Shown: positions 11,258-22,727 of the stretch, in pieces | Numbering within the stretch: the stretch's first letter is position 1 | How the letters are laid out: each line of letters opens with the position of its first letter | Source of the DNA: Fagopyrum homotropicum | Taxonomy: Eukaryota > Streptophyta > Magnoliopsida > Caryophyllales > Polygonaceae | Assembly: GCA_033239125.1 (NCBI GenBank) | Contig: BSWB01000002.1 | Coordinates: 89,524,560-89,588,559, forward strand | DNA length: 64,000 bases | Direction of reading: 5' to 3' | Notes under the pieces: model-generated | What the model was told of the DNA's origin: nothing | Seen by the model: the letters and a program-made list of their open reading frames with translations, nothing else | The model's database searches: none | Position numbers and translations under genes: made by a program

Positions 11258-11734
11258 ATAAGCTTATTTGGCTGTTTTAAGTGTTTTAAGTCTTTTTTAG
11301 AATAAAAGCCCAAACTTATTAGGCATGCTAGGTCAGGGCAGATACCCAAAAGATACACGTTAAACACAGTTTTTGTGCTGCTGTTGCAGATTGACGATTT
11401 CCAGCCTGTTGGAGAGCTTTGTGATTGTGATTTTTGGCTTAACTCTTCTTGTCTGAGTTAATATCCTTAGGGATTAGTGTTGCAAGTTGTTTATAAGCAT
11501 CCTCTTGGTGCTTTCAATCTCCATATTGATTGTGTCAAGTTGTAGAAGCACGGTTGATTAGTCTTTTGGATTGGTTTTGAATCCATTGTTCAAGGGTTCT
11601 TCCATAGTTCTATTCGGTTCTTGTTAACCATCTATCTTTATATTTTCGTGCTTCTCATTCCTCCATATCTAAGTTTCATTCCATTGTTTCCAGGTTGTTC
11701 GTCTAGATCGTTAAACGGGCTAATCCCCGCATCA
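11041..11734 (+). repeat. 3' LTR of element 2
   Basis: 694 bp, TGATGAAGGATC to CCCCGCATCA. The first 217 bp are coding (pol tail). The U5 contains TCTAGATCGTTAAACGGGC, related to the U5 of the element 4 LTR. It is followed directly by Athila-like sequence. Confidence 0.83.
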
Positions 11735-11786
11735 GAAGTCATATTCCCGCACCCTTGCACCATTTCAAACAAGCTCGGCCGAAGTT

Positions 11787-12560
11787 TCAAAGATCTAGAA
11801 ACCTTGTCACCTTGGAAAAATCTTGGTCAAGATTTTGACTACGGGTGCTCACGACATTGAAAACCTCGGACAAATTAATTGCATTAATTAAAATATCGGT
11901 CGAGATTTGTGGAAGATCAGTAATGCAATTCCCTTCTCTTGCAAGGCCTTCAAATCCAGCCTCGGGGTCTTCTTCTAAAGCTTTCAAAGATTGGATTTCT
12001 GCATTGCATCTTTCCTCTATTCCTTTTTCCATGATGCTCATGCTTAACACCTTCTCAAGAGGATCCTTGATCAAGATTGAGCTAACCATCTCTTGGGACT
12101 CTTCCTTATCTTGGACATTGAACATGTCCTCTTCAAAGGTTGACCCCTTCACCATTATGGACAACTTAAACTTCACGTTCTCTTCCGCAATGTTGAAATA
12201 TAAGGTGGCATTATTGCAATCCATCAAGCATCCAAAAGTGGCAAGAGAAGGTATGCCAAGTATAATTGGCACCGGGTTATCCGCCGGGATGTCCAACACC
12301 ACAAAATCAACGGACACATAGAATTTCTTGAGTTGGACGGGAATGTCTTCAAGAATCCCCATTGGATGTGTGATTGACCTATTCGCCATGTAGAGGATCA
12401 TCTTCACCGATTTTTGCTCTCCAAGTCCAACCTTTTGCATAGTGAAAGCGGTACGATGCTTATACTAGCTCCAAGGTCGCACAATGCCTCATATGTCCCT
12501 TCTCCAACTCCAGTGGGAACATGAAATGAACTTGGATTTCTTAGCTTGGGTAGCATCTAT
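11787..12560 (-). pseudogene. Athila-like aspartic protease, fragment 1
   Basis: The frame 12440-11787 encodes KVGLGEQKSVKMILYMANRS, then VDFVVLDIPADNPVPIILG, the conserved retropepsin core of Athila-type elements. The catalytic DLGASISI-type segment lies just upstream (about 12460-12490) in another frame, so a frameshift separates it from the rest. After the protease an acidic region rich in E and S leads to the truncation at 11735. Confidence 0.78.
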
Positions 12561-12722
12561 TCCTTCATGATTTGATTGAGCTCAGAGGATCTCCTAGTCA
12601 TTCTAACTTCACCATACTCCTTCAATTATCTCTTGTTAGAGAGGATCTCTTTTAAGAACTTCCCATATGCCGGCATACCTAGAATAACATCCATGAACGA
12701 ATGTTAATATGCAATTTACTCA

Positions 12723-14409
12723 TTAGTTCAAGGAATTTACCAAAGTGCTTATCCTAGCGAGCTCTATTGCACGGGATTGTAGGAATGGTATTGGTGGCTT
12801 GAAAGGTGGTGGAGGCACATATGTTGGTTCCTTTTCTTTTCCCTTGTCCTCCACATCTATCTTAGGATCCTCTTCCACCATCACTTGTTTCCGCTTGTCA
12901 ACACTCATGGGCAATGGCTCGTTAGTTTTCAATCCACTTCTTGTTGTGATTTCCATAACTTACCCCTTGGGATTATCTTCGGTCTTTCCGCGAAATCTCC
13001 CTGGATCTCTTTGGGCTTCTCCAACCTTTTCAAAAACTTGAGTCTCCAACTCCTTTTGAGCTTTTGCAATTGAAGTAACGGTGCTTTCCAACCAACTCAA
13101 TCTCCCCATCAATTGCTCAAACATCATCTCAATTCGGTCATTGGGAGGTTGAGTAAATCCGGGTGGAGGCTATTGTGAGGCTTGAGTTGGAGCCTTCGTT
13201 GGCAGAGCTTGACTTGTAGACGCGGGATGGTTCAATGCTCCTCCGGGTTTGAATAGGAGAAACCATAATAGTTGTGGTTAGGGCGGTAGTTGTATCCTCG
13301 TTGGAAAGTTCGGTTATTGTTGAAGTTCCTTGGAACTTGGAAATGGCCTTGGAAGTTACCCCTTCCCATATAGTTCACATCCTCCTCCTTCGACGCTACT
13401 TGAGCTTGAGCTTGCACTTGCACTTGATTTCAAAATTGTTGCACAAAGCTCCTTCAAAAACTTCATCTGATTATTGATAGCCTCAAGCATGACATTGTTC
13501 ACAGTAGCCTCACTCACCTCATACACATCAGGCCTCCGGTTCCTTTCATCACTCTTCCTATGGTAGTATTATTCAATCGCCAAAGCTTGTTTTTAAACAA
13601 ACTCCCAAGCATCATCTATATTCTTTTCCATAAACGTACCTCCGGAGAGAGATTGAAGCCGGAATTGGCTATCCTCGTCTAGTCCTTTGAAGTAGATCTC
13701 AATCAATTTCATCTTTGGAATCCCGTGGTGAGGGAAATCCAAGAGAAGATCCTTGTAACTCTTCCAAGACTTAAACAAACTTTCTTTATCCTTCATCACA
13801 AATGCATGAATTTTGGCTCTAAGCTTGGTTGTCTTGAAGGCGGGAAGAATTTAGTAAGGAATTCAGTGGTCATCTCTTCCCAAGTATTCATGCGCCCATT
13901 GCGGGATAGATTGTTACCAAGCAAGATCTTTGTCGTTTAGGGAGAAGGAAAACGCTCTCAACTTGAGGTTGTTGTTTTCCAACCTAGGGCCCCTCAAATT
14001 TCCATCAATATTTATGTAATTCAACACATGTCGGTGTGGAGACTCCCCCTCCAATCCTCCAAATTGGTTGTGACGGATCATTTGAAGGACTTGAGGACAA
14101 AGTTCATAATCATGAGCGGCGGGATCTCCTAGGTTGGATCCTGAGGTGTGCACCCGTTGAGCCGGATCCTTTCATTGTCCAAGAGTTTGTGGCTCTACCA
14201 CAACCAACTCAACGCGACCGTTTCTCACCAGTGGAGGAGGTGGTGGTACTACTTGGCGGGCGTTTTCCCCTCTTTGCATAAAATCTTTTCTCATTTCGGC
14301 CATATTCCTTTTCTTCTTCTTTGTTTGCTATAACCTCCTCATGAGACTCTTCTCCGGTTTGGGATCGAATGGAGCTAGTTCTTTTCCGGAATGAGAACTT
14401 CGCATACAC
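12723..14409 (-). pseudogene. gag: Athila-like gag, fragment 1
   Basis: Read from 14409 leftwards: an N-terminal basic segment, then HTSGSNLGDPAAHDY (14153), then the retrotransposon gag core KDLLLDFPHHGIPKMKLIE (13799-13593). An Asn-rich stretch (FNNNRTFQRGYNY, near 13360) and a C-terminal part with TRSGLKTNEPLP (12956-12723) follow. Several frame breaks separate these blocks. The same order of blocks occurs at 26561-25037. Confidence 0.75.
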
Positions 14410-14426
14410 CTAAAAGATTGGGAACC

Positions 14427-15258
14427 TGATGAGGGACCATCCGAGCTAGCATCTCCGGAGTATGAGGGAGCTATCACACGTTCCCGAGCTAAGAAGATTG
14501 AGCATGAGACTGAGGGCTTGCTGATTTTATTGGCTACAAGTGTTCATAACGAGGCTTGGCTCTTAAGTAAGCAAGAGAGCAACGACGCCAAAGCACCAGA
14601 CTCGGCCAGCCCTGCACATGACGCCGCTGCTCCTGCTCCTCAACACGTTTCCAGCACCGTTCCATGTCTCTCATTGAGGAATGAGGCTTTTTAAGGCCTG
14701 TTGAGTGATTGTGTGTTTTAAGTAGCCCATTGGGCTTAATTTTCAGATTTTATTTTGTCTTTTGTTTAAGAGCTGAAAACTATTTAAAGGCTCTTGCTAT
14801 TACTTTTTAGGTAGATTATTATTGGTGAAAAACGCTTATTTTCAGATTTCATCTTCAATCAAAGGCGAGTTTTGATTGAAGAGTTATTGTGATCAGATTT
14901 GGCTTAGTTGTTTCGCGTGTGTCAATTGCTCTCGGGTTCTTGGTGTTCGTGAGATTCCATAAGCATCCTCCTCGTGTTGTCGATGTTCTAAGTCGGCTGT
15001 GTGAGGTTGTAAGGGGCTGAGTTCGTTGCATCGTTCTTGATCCCGAGATCAAGGGTTTCCACATCGTTTGTGTCGGGTTCATCTACATCGTACCTTTCTT
15101 TTATTTCCGTACTTTCGTTTTCAGTTTAGCATCTTCTTGTTCCTTTTATTCGCAGGTCACGCAACACATGAACCCTAGCCGTCTGTTTGATTCGTTTTCT
15201 GCGTCTTTCCCTCCTTCCGTCGTCTAGATCGAGCCAACATCGGGTCGTTCCCGTATCA
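14427..15258 (+). repeat. CRM-like 5' LTR with primer site behind it
   Basis: 832 bp, TGATGAGGGACC to CCCGTATCA; the same length as the element 4 5' LTR. Its coding head reads EGPSELASPEYEGAI-like sequence then TRSRAKKIE, the LTR-borne pol tail of this lineage. Box TATTTAAAGG at 14781. A primer site follows, so this is a 5' LTR whose element has been deleted. Confidence 0.8.
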
Positions 15259-15259
15259 A

Positions 15260-15271
15260 TTGGTATCAAAG
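15260..15271 (+). other. Primer binding site, variant
   Basis: TGGTATCAAAGC, one base different from the tRNA-iMet consensus TGGTATCAGAGC, one base after the LTR end. Confidence 0.75.
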
Positions 15272-15724
15272 CTCCGGTTGACGACGGATCGATCTAGTGT
15301 CTTTCCTTCTTATCGTGTCAGTTTTGAATTTTTGGAGCTTTCTTCTTGTGTCCTTGAAACTGATTGTTCTTGACTTGTTGTGTTGAAGGTTGTGAGTATC
15401 CAGGCCGGCCATCACCATCTCCTCGACAAACACTACTGCCGCCGGCCTTGCTTACACACGCCCTGCCGCCGACCATCACCATCCTCGTATCAACGTTGGA
15501 CCATCACCATTGTTGCCGGCTGTGCCCTAATCGACTGCGACTAAAACGGCTGTCATTGGACTTGTTATTCTTCAAACTCCATAACCCACGTTCAAGCACT
15601 AGTAGAAGATCTCTTTTGTTTCAATTTTAATTTATTTTGTAATTATTGGCCAGATTTGTTGGTCAAGGAAGTTCCTACATTTTAGGTAACAAAAAGCATA
15701 TCATTCAAAAAAAAAAGAAAAAGG
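15272..15724 (+). other. Leader remnant of a deleted CRM-like element
   Basis: Non-coding leader with a CCG/CAC-rich stretch (15400-15540) similar in composition to the element 4 leader near 59100. It ends in an A-rich run at 15698-15722, where it meets an inverted 21-bp copy of its own sequence and then Athila LTR DNA. Confidence 0.6.
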
Positions 15725-15745
15725 AATGGTGATGGTCCAACGTTG

Positions 15746-18390
15746 TAGAAAGGACAGTATTCCGAGGTCGAACACAAGGACTGAGGTAAAATCAAGCCAC
15801 TCAATGATCAAATATAGTGTAAATCTAAACTAAGAGATGAGCAAGAATAAAAAAATGCGAACCACAATATTTTTGGTTCATTTTGGATGATCAAGCAAGG
15901 ATCACAAGATATATGCTCACAAACAAAGATAAGAAATAAGAGGTAAGAAATGTGGATTCTAGAGATTCGGAATTCCGGTTATGCCATTGGAATCATGCAA
16001 TCAAAACATCAAAGGATAAGTTGCGGTTGTTCGGAGTTGGGTGTTTCTCTAATTGGAACAATTACAGGGTAAGTCTCATGTTCCACTAGTCTCGAACCTA
16101 AGGTCTTATTACCGGGTAAGTCTCAAGGAAACTAAGGTCGAGAATTCTACACAAACTGGCCACTACCTAAGGGTCAAACCCCTCCTTACCGGGTAAATCT
16201 CGAAAAAGGTAAGTCTTAGGCAACGAACCTAGCACACTCAATGATGCCGGTTGGGCCCCAAATGACTAGATCTAGATTGGGAATCCTTGAAGACCAATAA
16301 TGGACGTTTTTCCTTGACAAATGGCACGAAAAAATCAAATTGTTTAGAACCTGAAATAACGTTGGAAAAATGGAAGAAAGAGAATGAAAAGGAACGTGGA
16401 AAGTATGGTAGACGTAGATCCAAAAGAACCAAAGACTCCCTTACAAGAACCTTGATTAGATTGATCAAAACCCAAGCAAGATGATGCCTTCAACCCTTTC
16501 TTCTATAACCTTACACAAGCCTTCAATGGAGACAAGCACAAAGAGAGACTAGTATTGACTAATAGCACCAATCTCTAAAGAGATTAACACACACAAGAAC
16601 AATCTAGTAGGAATTCATAGCGATTTAATCAATGGCTCACTTTATTGATTGAATTTTCTGAATAGGAACAAAAGCTCTCAAAGAAACGGTTTATTAATTG
16701 GCTAAAATCTATCTAATCAGGAAAGAAGCTAAGGGAGGATTTTTATATGCCAAGAAAGCCTCCTATCTAAAAAAAAAAGGAATAACATTTGTCAAAAAAG
16801 ACAATAAAACAAATAAAACAACTAAAATAAATAAAAATAACCCTTAAAATGTTTTGAACCTAAAGGTTATAGAAAGTCTTGTATTTTATACCAAAAGATG
16901 ATATAAAATACAAAAGAAGCTCCAAAAGCCTGAATCTTCCATTTCTTGCAATTCCGGGACAAGTGTCTCTTCCTTGCTCTTGCATGGCTCCAAATCACGT
17001 GTGCATGGTCTCCCTTCCACGTACAAGTCGTCGGGAATCGTCATTAACGTGACTAAGGAAGCCTCAATCAGCAATAGATCATCAATGGTTTCCTTAGGAG
17101 CTAAGGATAACAACTAGTTGGACACCTCCTCTTGAATTGTTGTTGCCCTTGATCTAGTGATTGGCCCTTGCATTGTAGGACTAGTAGGGGTTATTGGTGA
17201 TGGTCCCTCATCACTCAATCCAATAGCGGCTGTTAAGACTCACTACTACCTAAAATTTATCATCATCTATATCTAAGGGCGGAAATCACCGGGTAAGTCT
17301 CATTCCTCAAATTGGTTGCTTGGAAAGGTCACCCTAGGCTAGATTAGGCTCAACAAACTATAATTTCAACACATCTACATCATAACATGAAGATATATCA
17401 ACAATAGAGCAGCAACATATTCATCTCGGGTGGATCATAGTCATCTCAGCCAAAATGGTATCAAGAAGAAGTCGAGATCATAGGATGAGTTAGGGTTTCA
17501 AACACAAAGCCATCCTAAGCTAACATGCAAGTCCATACAATCATAGTCCAAAGCATAAACATCATTCCTTCACCCAAGAATCACGTATACTCAGCCAACA
17601 AAATACATTTCTAGATCAAACTTCATAAATAAAGCAGGCTTGCAAGTCATAGCTAAATAATGAAGAATGAACCAAAGAAAAGACATTACAAAGCTAGAAT
17701 CGAAGTTACCAAATCTTACAAAGGGTTCAAGATGCAGCTCCAAGGTGTCAACAATGGAAACCTCATTCAAAACCACTCAAATCTCACTCTAAAACTAGAA
17801 ACTACACTAATCTCTTCCAAGAACACCCACAAGGGTGCTTGAAAGAGAGCTAAAATCCAAAGTGTGTTAGAGAAGAGCTAGAGAAAAGGGGGAAAAGGGA
17901 AGGAAGAAGCTCCAAAAACAACCTGATACATCACTTAAGTATTGCACCAAAATTAAGTGTTGGACCAAGAGAGGTGGTGCCAAGTGTCGTGGTGATCCAA
18001 CAGAGCATCTCGGTTGGTCCAGGGAGCATCTCTTTTGAGATGGGTGAGCCTTGGATTGAGATGGCACTAAAATAGACCCAAACACCATTTAAACATGAGT
18101 TAGACCAAGCCTTGCACCAACTAGGGTCCTTTCCTTCTTCATTCCTCCAAGCATGAGTCATTTGGAACCAAAAATCCGGATCATCATGAGGCTCGAATGT
18201 CAAATGTAATCAATAATGTCTCAAAGGTCCCCAAAACACCTACAAAACCGAGAAAAGCTCGTGTAGACGTCTATTCTGACAATATGCATGAATTAAACAT
18301 AAATATCACGAACTAATGCGGAAACATGCATGAATGGAATGGAAAACTATCAAAATGAGTGCCTAAACTAGTGTCATAAATCATGTCATC
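15746..18390 (-). repeat. Athila-type LTR DNA, interrupted
   Basis: Shares with the LTRs at 18875 and 26854 the GGTCGAACACAAGGACT block and repeated ACCGGGTAAGTCTCA motifs (16066, 16114, 16187, 17287). It is split by the solo LTR 16242-17213. Neither true end can be fixed by eye: the left is a breakpoint and the right is lost near 18390. No coding sequence seen. Confidence 0.55.
16242..17213 (-). repeat. CRM-like solo LTR with target-site duplication
   Basis: On the minus strand it runs TGATGAGGGACC to CCGGCATCA, 972 bp. The 5-bp CTCAA occurs on both sides (16237-16241 and 17214-17218), a perfect target-site duplication. It closely matches the LTR of element 5 (50410-51380). The coding head (minus strand) encodes the pol tail ending in LVPELQEMEDSGFW-like sequence. 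It fixes the LTR ends for the whole family. Confidence 0.92.
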
Positions 18391-18613
18391 ATGACCCACT
18401 CGAGGTATGAAGCCCAGACGACTTGAAGATTCCTATTGGAGGGAACAACAATTTTAGGCATTTATAAAAAGCTCTTGGATGATTGCAAATGTACCAAATT
18501 ACCAACCAACGCATTCTCCATCAATTCTCTCAGTTTAGTACTAGAATCTCTCTCTTTTGAAGAAATGATGCTTATATTGCTAGAGTATTCATGGCCGTGA
18601 GGAATTCCATCAT
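18391..18613. other. Unassigned spacer
   Basis: About 220 bp with no recognised domain or repeat; a TTTATAAAAAG run near 18460 is the only feature. Confidence 0.4.
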
Positions 18614-18874
18614 TGATGAGGAACCATCCCCAACACCACCTCATGGACCAATCACAAGATCAAGGGCCAAGGCATTGAAGGAGACCACATCCACATCATT
18701 CTTGAGTCCCACCATGGAAGGAGCTATCACTAGAGCAAGAGCAAATACCATCCATGAGAAAGTTGCTAGCTTATTGGAAACATAAGCACTTAAAGAGACA
18801 TCACTCATACCTAGGTATTTTTTTAGTGACATTGTTTTCCTACTTTGGAAGGACCTTATAAGGACCACGATTAT
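18614..18874 (+). repeat. CRM-like LTR, 5' fragment
   Basis: Starts TGATGAGGAACCATCC and encodes a pol tail with two copies of the conserved motif: GPITRSRAK, then GAITRARAN about 25 residues later, ending at TAA 18783. It is cut at 18875 by the Athila LTR. Confidence 0.75.
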
Positions 18875-19549
18875 TGTTCGCTCCAAAAGGTGTGTGCAAG
18901 CTTTAATATTTATAACCCAAGATATGTGCCTGAACAATATGCAACCCGCAATTTACGGATCAATTGTAATAAAAGCAAATATTTTAAGGGTCGATCACAA
19001 GGACTATGGTGAAACAAAGCTCGGTAAATCAGGTTGTCAAATAACCACAAGCAACAAATAAAAGTTATCAAAGATGATATTAAATACAAGTAAAAGGGAT
19101 TGCGGATTCTAGAGATTAAAGCATCCAGTTTTGGTTCCGACTTAAGATCTCAAAGGATAACGTGGACAAAGCTGAGGTTTGCAAAGGGAAGGTGTTTCTA
19201 AGGTGAGAATAGATCACCGGGTAAATCTCACTACTCACTATCCCAAACCAAAGATCCTTTTACCGGGTAAGTCTCAAGGTACTAAGAAAGGGAACTATAA
19301 TCTCAAACCAACACCACCCAAGGGAATAGAATCAACCTTTACCGGGTAAGTCTCATGCTAACTCTCAAAGATGGGATGAAGACACACTCAAACCCCAATA
19401 AAGGATAAACCTTTATTACCTACACTCATGATCTTGGGTATACAAACAAAGGAATCACCGGGTAAGTCTCATCCTAGGCTTGCGTTGAACCAGGAAAGGT
19501 ATAACAAGGATAGAATTTGGCAAACAGAAACTCTTAACTCAGATAAGGT
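18875..19549 (-). repeat. 3' LTR remnant of Athila-like element 2
   Basis: Starts (plus strand) TGTTCGCTCCAAAAGG, matching 26854 onwards. Has four ACCGGGTAAGTCTCA-type motifs (19217, 19261, 19340, 19457). About 70 bp around 19090-19160 is absent from the 5' LTR. The U3 end is lost at the junction near 19550. Confidence 0.78.
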
Positions 19550-20097
19550 TCATTTTGATGCTGTTAGTTTGTTTGTTAAGTTGTTAGCTACATTTGTGGA
19601 AGCTCTCTTGTTACCACCTTCCACCAATGTTTTAGTTTTCTTTTCTTTATTTTGTCTAGATAAAAGAGTCTATATATAGCCTCTTTAGCTACTGAGTAGG
19701 GTACGTTTTTATTTGCTAAGAATTTCAGATTGTAATCATTCACAAAATTAATCAAAGAACAAGAGAGTTTTTGGTTGGCATTGTCGTTGTTTGCTTGGCT
19801 GAGCTTGTTCGTGTCAACCGCCTTCGGATTGGTGCTTCGAGCCTTCACGAGTCCCTCTTTGTGCTAGTCCAGCCGGAGCTAGTGTAAAGTTGTATTGGAG
19901 ACGGGTCTAGGGCATTTACGAAGCGGGGTCTTGGCTCTTCAGCCTTGGTTCTTTTCGTTGACTCTCTTTGGTTCTTCTCAACATCCTCCTGCATCCATTC
20001 CATCTCCACGTTTCATTCCGCATCTGGATTCGCTTCATTCAGCCGGATTCGGATCATTGTGCCTAGATCGACTATTCCACGGACTAATACCGTATCA
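19550..20097 (+). repeat. CRM-like LTR, 3' fragment
   Basis: From ATTTTGATG to ACCGTATCA, closely matching 47685-48229 of the element 3 3' LTR, with CTATATATAG at about 19670. No primer site follows, so it is a 5'-truncated solo or 3' LTR piece. Confidence 0.85.
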
Positions 20098-20640
20098 AAA
20101 GTATTAAACATGATAAAACTTCAATCAAAGCATTTTGCAACTTAAACATATCATAAAACCTTTCGAGCATATAAAGCTTTCAAAAACCAATCTGCAAACA
20201 GAATCATCATCGAGGTCATATCCAAAGAAGAAGCACGAAAATGTTTTGAAAACCTTTTAGTTAAAGCCATCTTGGTTGAGGTGTTCTGGCGTCATCCGAG
20301 GTGTTCATCCTTGATCGGCCATGAACGTCTCGGTCGAGGTCATAAAAAATTTTTTCTTTCAAATTGGTTTTTTTTTTACGTTTTTCTCAAACAGAAACAT
20401 GTATGTATGCATGTAATGACAAATAAGCATATAGAGCCAAATAAACAATAATATCCGAAAGAGTCATACAACCATCGAAGCAAATAAGTCAAATAATACA
20501 TCCAAATACCCCATACTTGGGACACATTGTCCCAATGGGTCAAATATAAGTCTAAGGAATCAGAATACTCACCGAACCTAGTTGAACTGCATAATAAATA
20601 TAGAAAAGAAATCCATGAAGCTCTAATCCTCGTCAGCTGG
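20098..20640 (-). other. Spacer between ORF3 and the 3' LTR of Athila-like element 2
   Basis: A/T-rich non-coding sequence with GAGGTGTTC and CTCGGTCGAGGTC words (20290-20345) typical of this element. No clear purine tract adjacent to the breakpoint. Confidence 0.5.
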
Positions 20641-21790
20641 CGGTGGTGGATGTGGAATGTAGGGATGTTGGGACGGGTCGAAAGGATAACCCCTATATGA
20701 TGCATCCATCCATCAATGTCGCCGCTCATCAACAAAGCGCTGGGAGATATCAACTATCATAGCCACGTGGGAATCAATCATTTGATCAGTCAGCTCATCA
20801 ATCCGTTGGTGGGCCCCGGAATCTCTATGGAGGTGGGATCTACGCTGAGGTGGTGGTAGTGGTGTTGCTGCTCTCTCATCCTCTATCGCCTTGTTATCAA
20901 GTTCAACAACGGGAACACTAGGGCCGCCAGTATCAGTATCGGTGTCCATGGCAGCTCCTCCATCATACCCCTCATCATCATCATCAGTTGCATCTCCAGC
21001 ATCCTGCATATATGGGAACCAAGCATGCTGGCCAGTACTAATGATCAAAAACAAAAAACGGATATGACCACATAATGCCCTGTGGTGCAGTCGTCTCCCA
21101 TGGCATAGCAACGTAAGGCGTGCCAAGGCCACGAGGAACAAGAATGCGTCTGGTGATCATCTCTTACAGTCCCAGCGGCTTCGCAGCCGCGGCAAGGGTA
21201 CAAGTTGAAAGATCCAAACCCATAGAAGTGGCGATGTGGGTCACCAACCCACCACAACAGAGATCGCCTCTGGACTTGCCCTTGATCGTGTGCAAATCAT
21301 TTGCCAGCATGGAAGCAAAGTTTGGCACTCCTCTAGTCACCATACAGAACAAACTTAGCAGCTCACCCTGACGGATCTTCCGGGGCGTCTCAATACGCTC
21401 CAAAAGTGTCTCACTAAAGATCTTGTGAGGAAGGCGGAAAGCAAGATGAAAGATAATACACTCCCAGGAATCTCCGGACCTCCACCTGTTACTATGGTCC
21501 GTCACATGGGCTATCTCGCCCCAAAAACTCCGAGTCACCGCTCGGGAAGGAAAATCAGTCACTGTAGGAGTAGGGAAGCCGAAAATCTCCCTAAACTGAT
21601 CCATAGGAACTACATAGTTCTTGTTCAGCAGCCAATACTTGATTCCATTATGCTCCGGCACGTATGTCACAGAACTAACAAACTCTATCGTCGGCTTCAA
21701 ATATGCCGGCGCTCTAATATCCATGAACTCTTCAAGTTCTCCACCACATGAGGCACTCGAAGGCATCGACATGAAGAAAACGCGGGGCAA
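20641..21790 (-). pseudogene. ATHILA ORF-like third protein of Athila-like element 2
   Basis: The frame 21790-21164 encodes a 208-residue segment (AYLKPTIEFVSS, YWLLNKNYVVPMDQFREIFG, WGEIAH, RGDLCCGGLVTHIA) with the look of the ATHILA ORF-1 family that lies after pol in Athila elements. A second frame (21141-20713) carries an Asp-rich stretch (DATDDDDEGYDGG) and a C-terminal helix (RIDELTDQMIDSHVAMIVD). A frameshift near 21150 separates them. The function is unknown; the family is sometimes called env-like by position, but I see no signal peptide or membrane segment. Confidence 0.7.
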
Positions 21791-22727
21791 CTATCGGACG
21801 CCCGCAAATGCGATCATAATCCTTCTAATGTCTCTCGTTGATCACAGGAATTAAAAACTGGGAAGCAGAGGAAGGTCAAGACTGGTGTGAACTGCTAGGC
21901 CTGTCCCTCAAGGCCAACTAACGATCAAATCTGTTGCTCATGTTTCTGGATGAAGAACACCTCGGCTGAGACACAGTCGACTAGACCGAGGCGAACTGCT
22001 GTTCAAACACACTCTCTGAATCTGTAAGCTTTTTTCCCCTAAATCACTACCAAAAGCTTCCTAAGGGGTACTTATATTTTTTTCAACAACAATCAGTGAC
22101 AACCAAAGCCAAATATGCTCAAAATCGACAAAAGAAAGAGGGAGTTAGGGTTTGGAACAAAATACCCCAGATTCTACAGATTGAGGCGTTTTCCTTGTTG
22201 TTTGATGCTTGGAAACTGAATCTCTTACTTCCTCTGGTGAAATCGGGCCAAGAAACGTGAAAAACGAGCAAGAATCGAGAAGTTGAGGGTGAAATGCCGC
22301 CGCGGTCGAGGTGAGAGTAGAGAGGGAAAAAGTGGAAGAGTGAGAAACCGTCGCGCCTTGTATACCCCTCGCTGACTTTGATTACACCTCGGTCGAGATG
22401 GTCCCGAGCGGAACGAGGTGTCAGACTAGATGTCAGACCTAGTCGCCTCGGTTGACGAAGAAAATCTCGGTCGAGGTGCTGTGACAGCAACCGAGATGTG
22501 TCTCAGTCAATCTCTGTCTTTTCAATTTCTCGAACTTTTGTCCTTCCAATGTAGCTCCTAGTTGTAATCATTCCTTAGAAAGTACCTGGTTCCTGTCTAG
22601 AGGACGGAAAAACAAAGTGAAGCAAACTATCTAAAACTAAGATAGAAAAGGAAAAAGAAAATAATACCTTGGGCTGCCTCTCAAGAAGCGCTTGATTTAA
22701 GGTCGCTAGTTGGACCGTACGTCATCC
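21791..22727 (-). other. Non-coding region between integrase and ORF3
   Basis: No conserved frame. Dense in CTCGGTCGAGGTG-like words (22300-22500). The ORF3 start cannot be set reliably. Confidence 0.45.

Larger units (their letters stand above)
7053..11734 (+). mobile_element. CRM-like retrotransposon, element 2, 5' truncated
   Basis: Begins inside the gag tail directly after the element 1 LTR. It keeps zinc knuckle, protease, RT, RNase H, integrase, purine tract and 3' LTR. Its proteins resemble element 4 (58078-64000) more than element 1. At least eight frame breaks are visible, making it one of the most decayed copies here. Confidence 0.88.
11735..14426 (-). mobile_element. Athila-like retrotransposon fragment 1
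   Basis: Minus-strand gag and protease of an Athila-type Ty3/gypsy element, cut on its 3' side by the element 2 LTR (11734) and on its 5' side by a CRM LTR (14427). No RT or integrase is present. It parallels the gag-protease of Athila-like element 2 (24284-26700) but is more decayed. Confidence 0.8.

Noticed and set aside
18462..18785. A possible small gene near the GPITRSRAK coding stretch
   Set aside because: The sequence is the coding head of a CRM LTR (starts TGATGAGG at 18614), not an independent gene.
20376..21790. Calling the third protein of the Athila-like element a true envelope
   Set aside because: No signal peptide or membrane segment is visible; only its position after pol suggests it.
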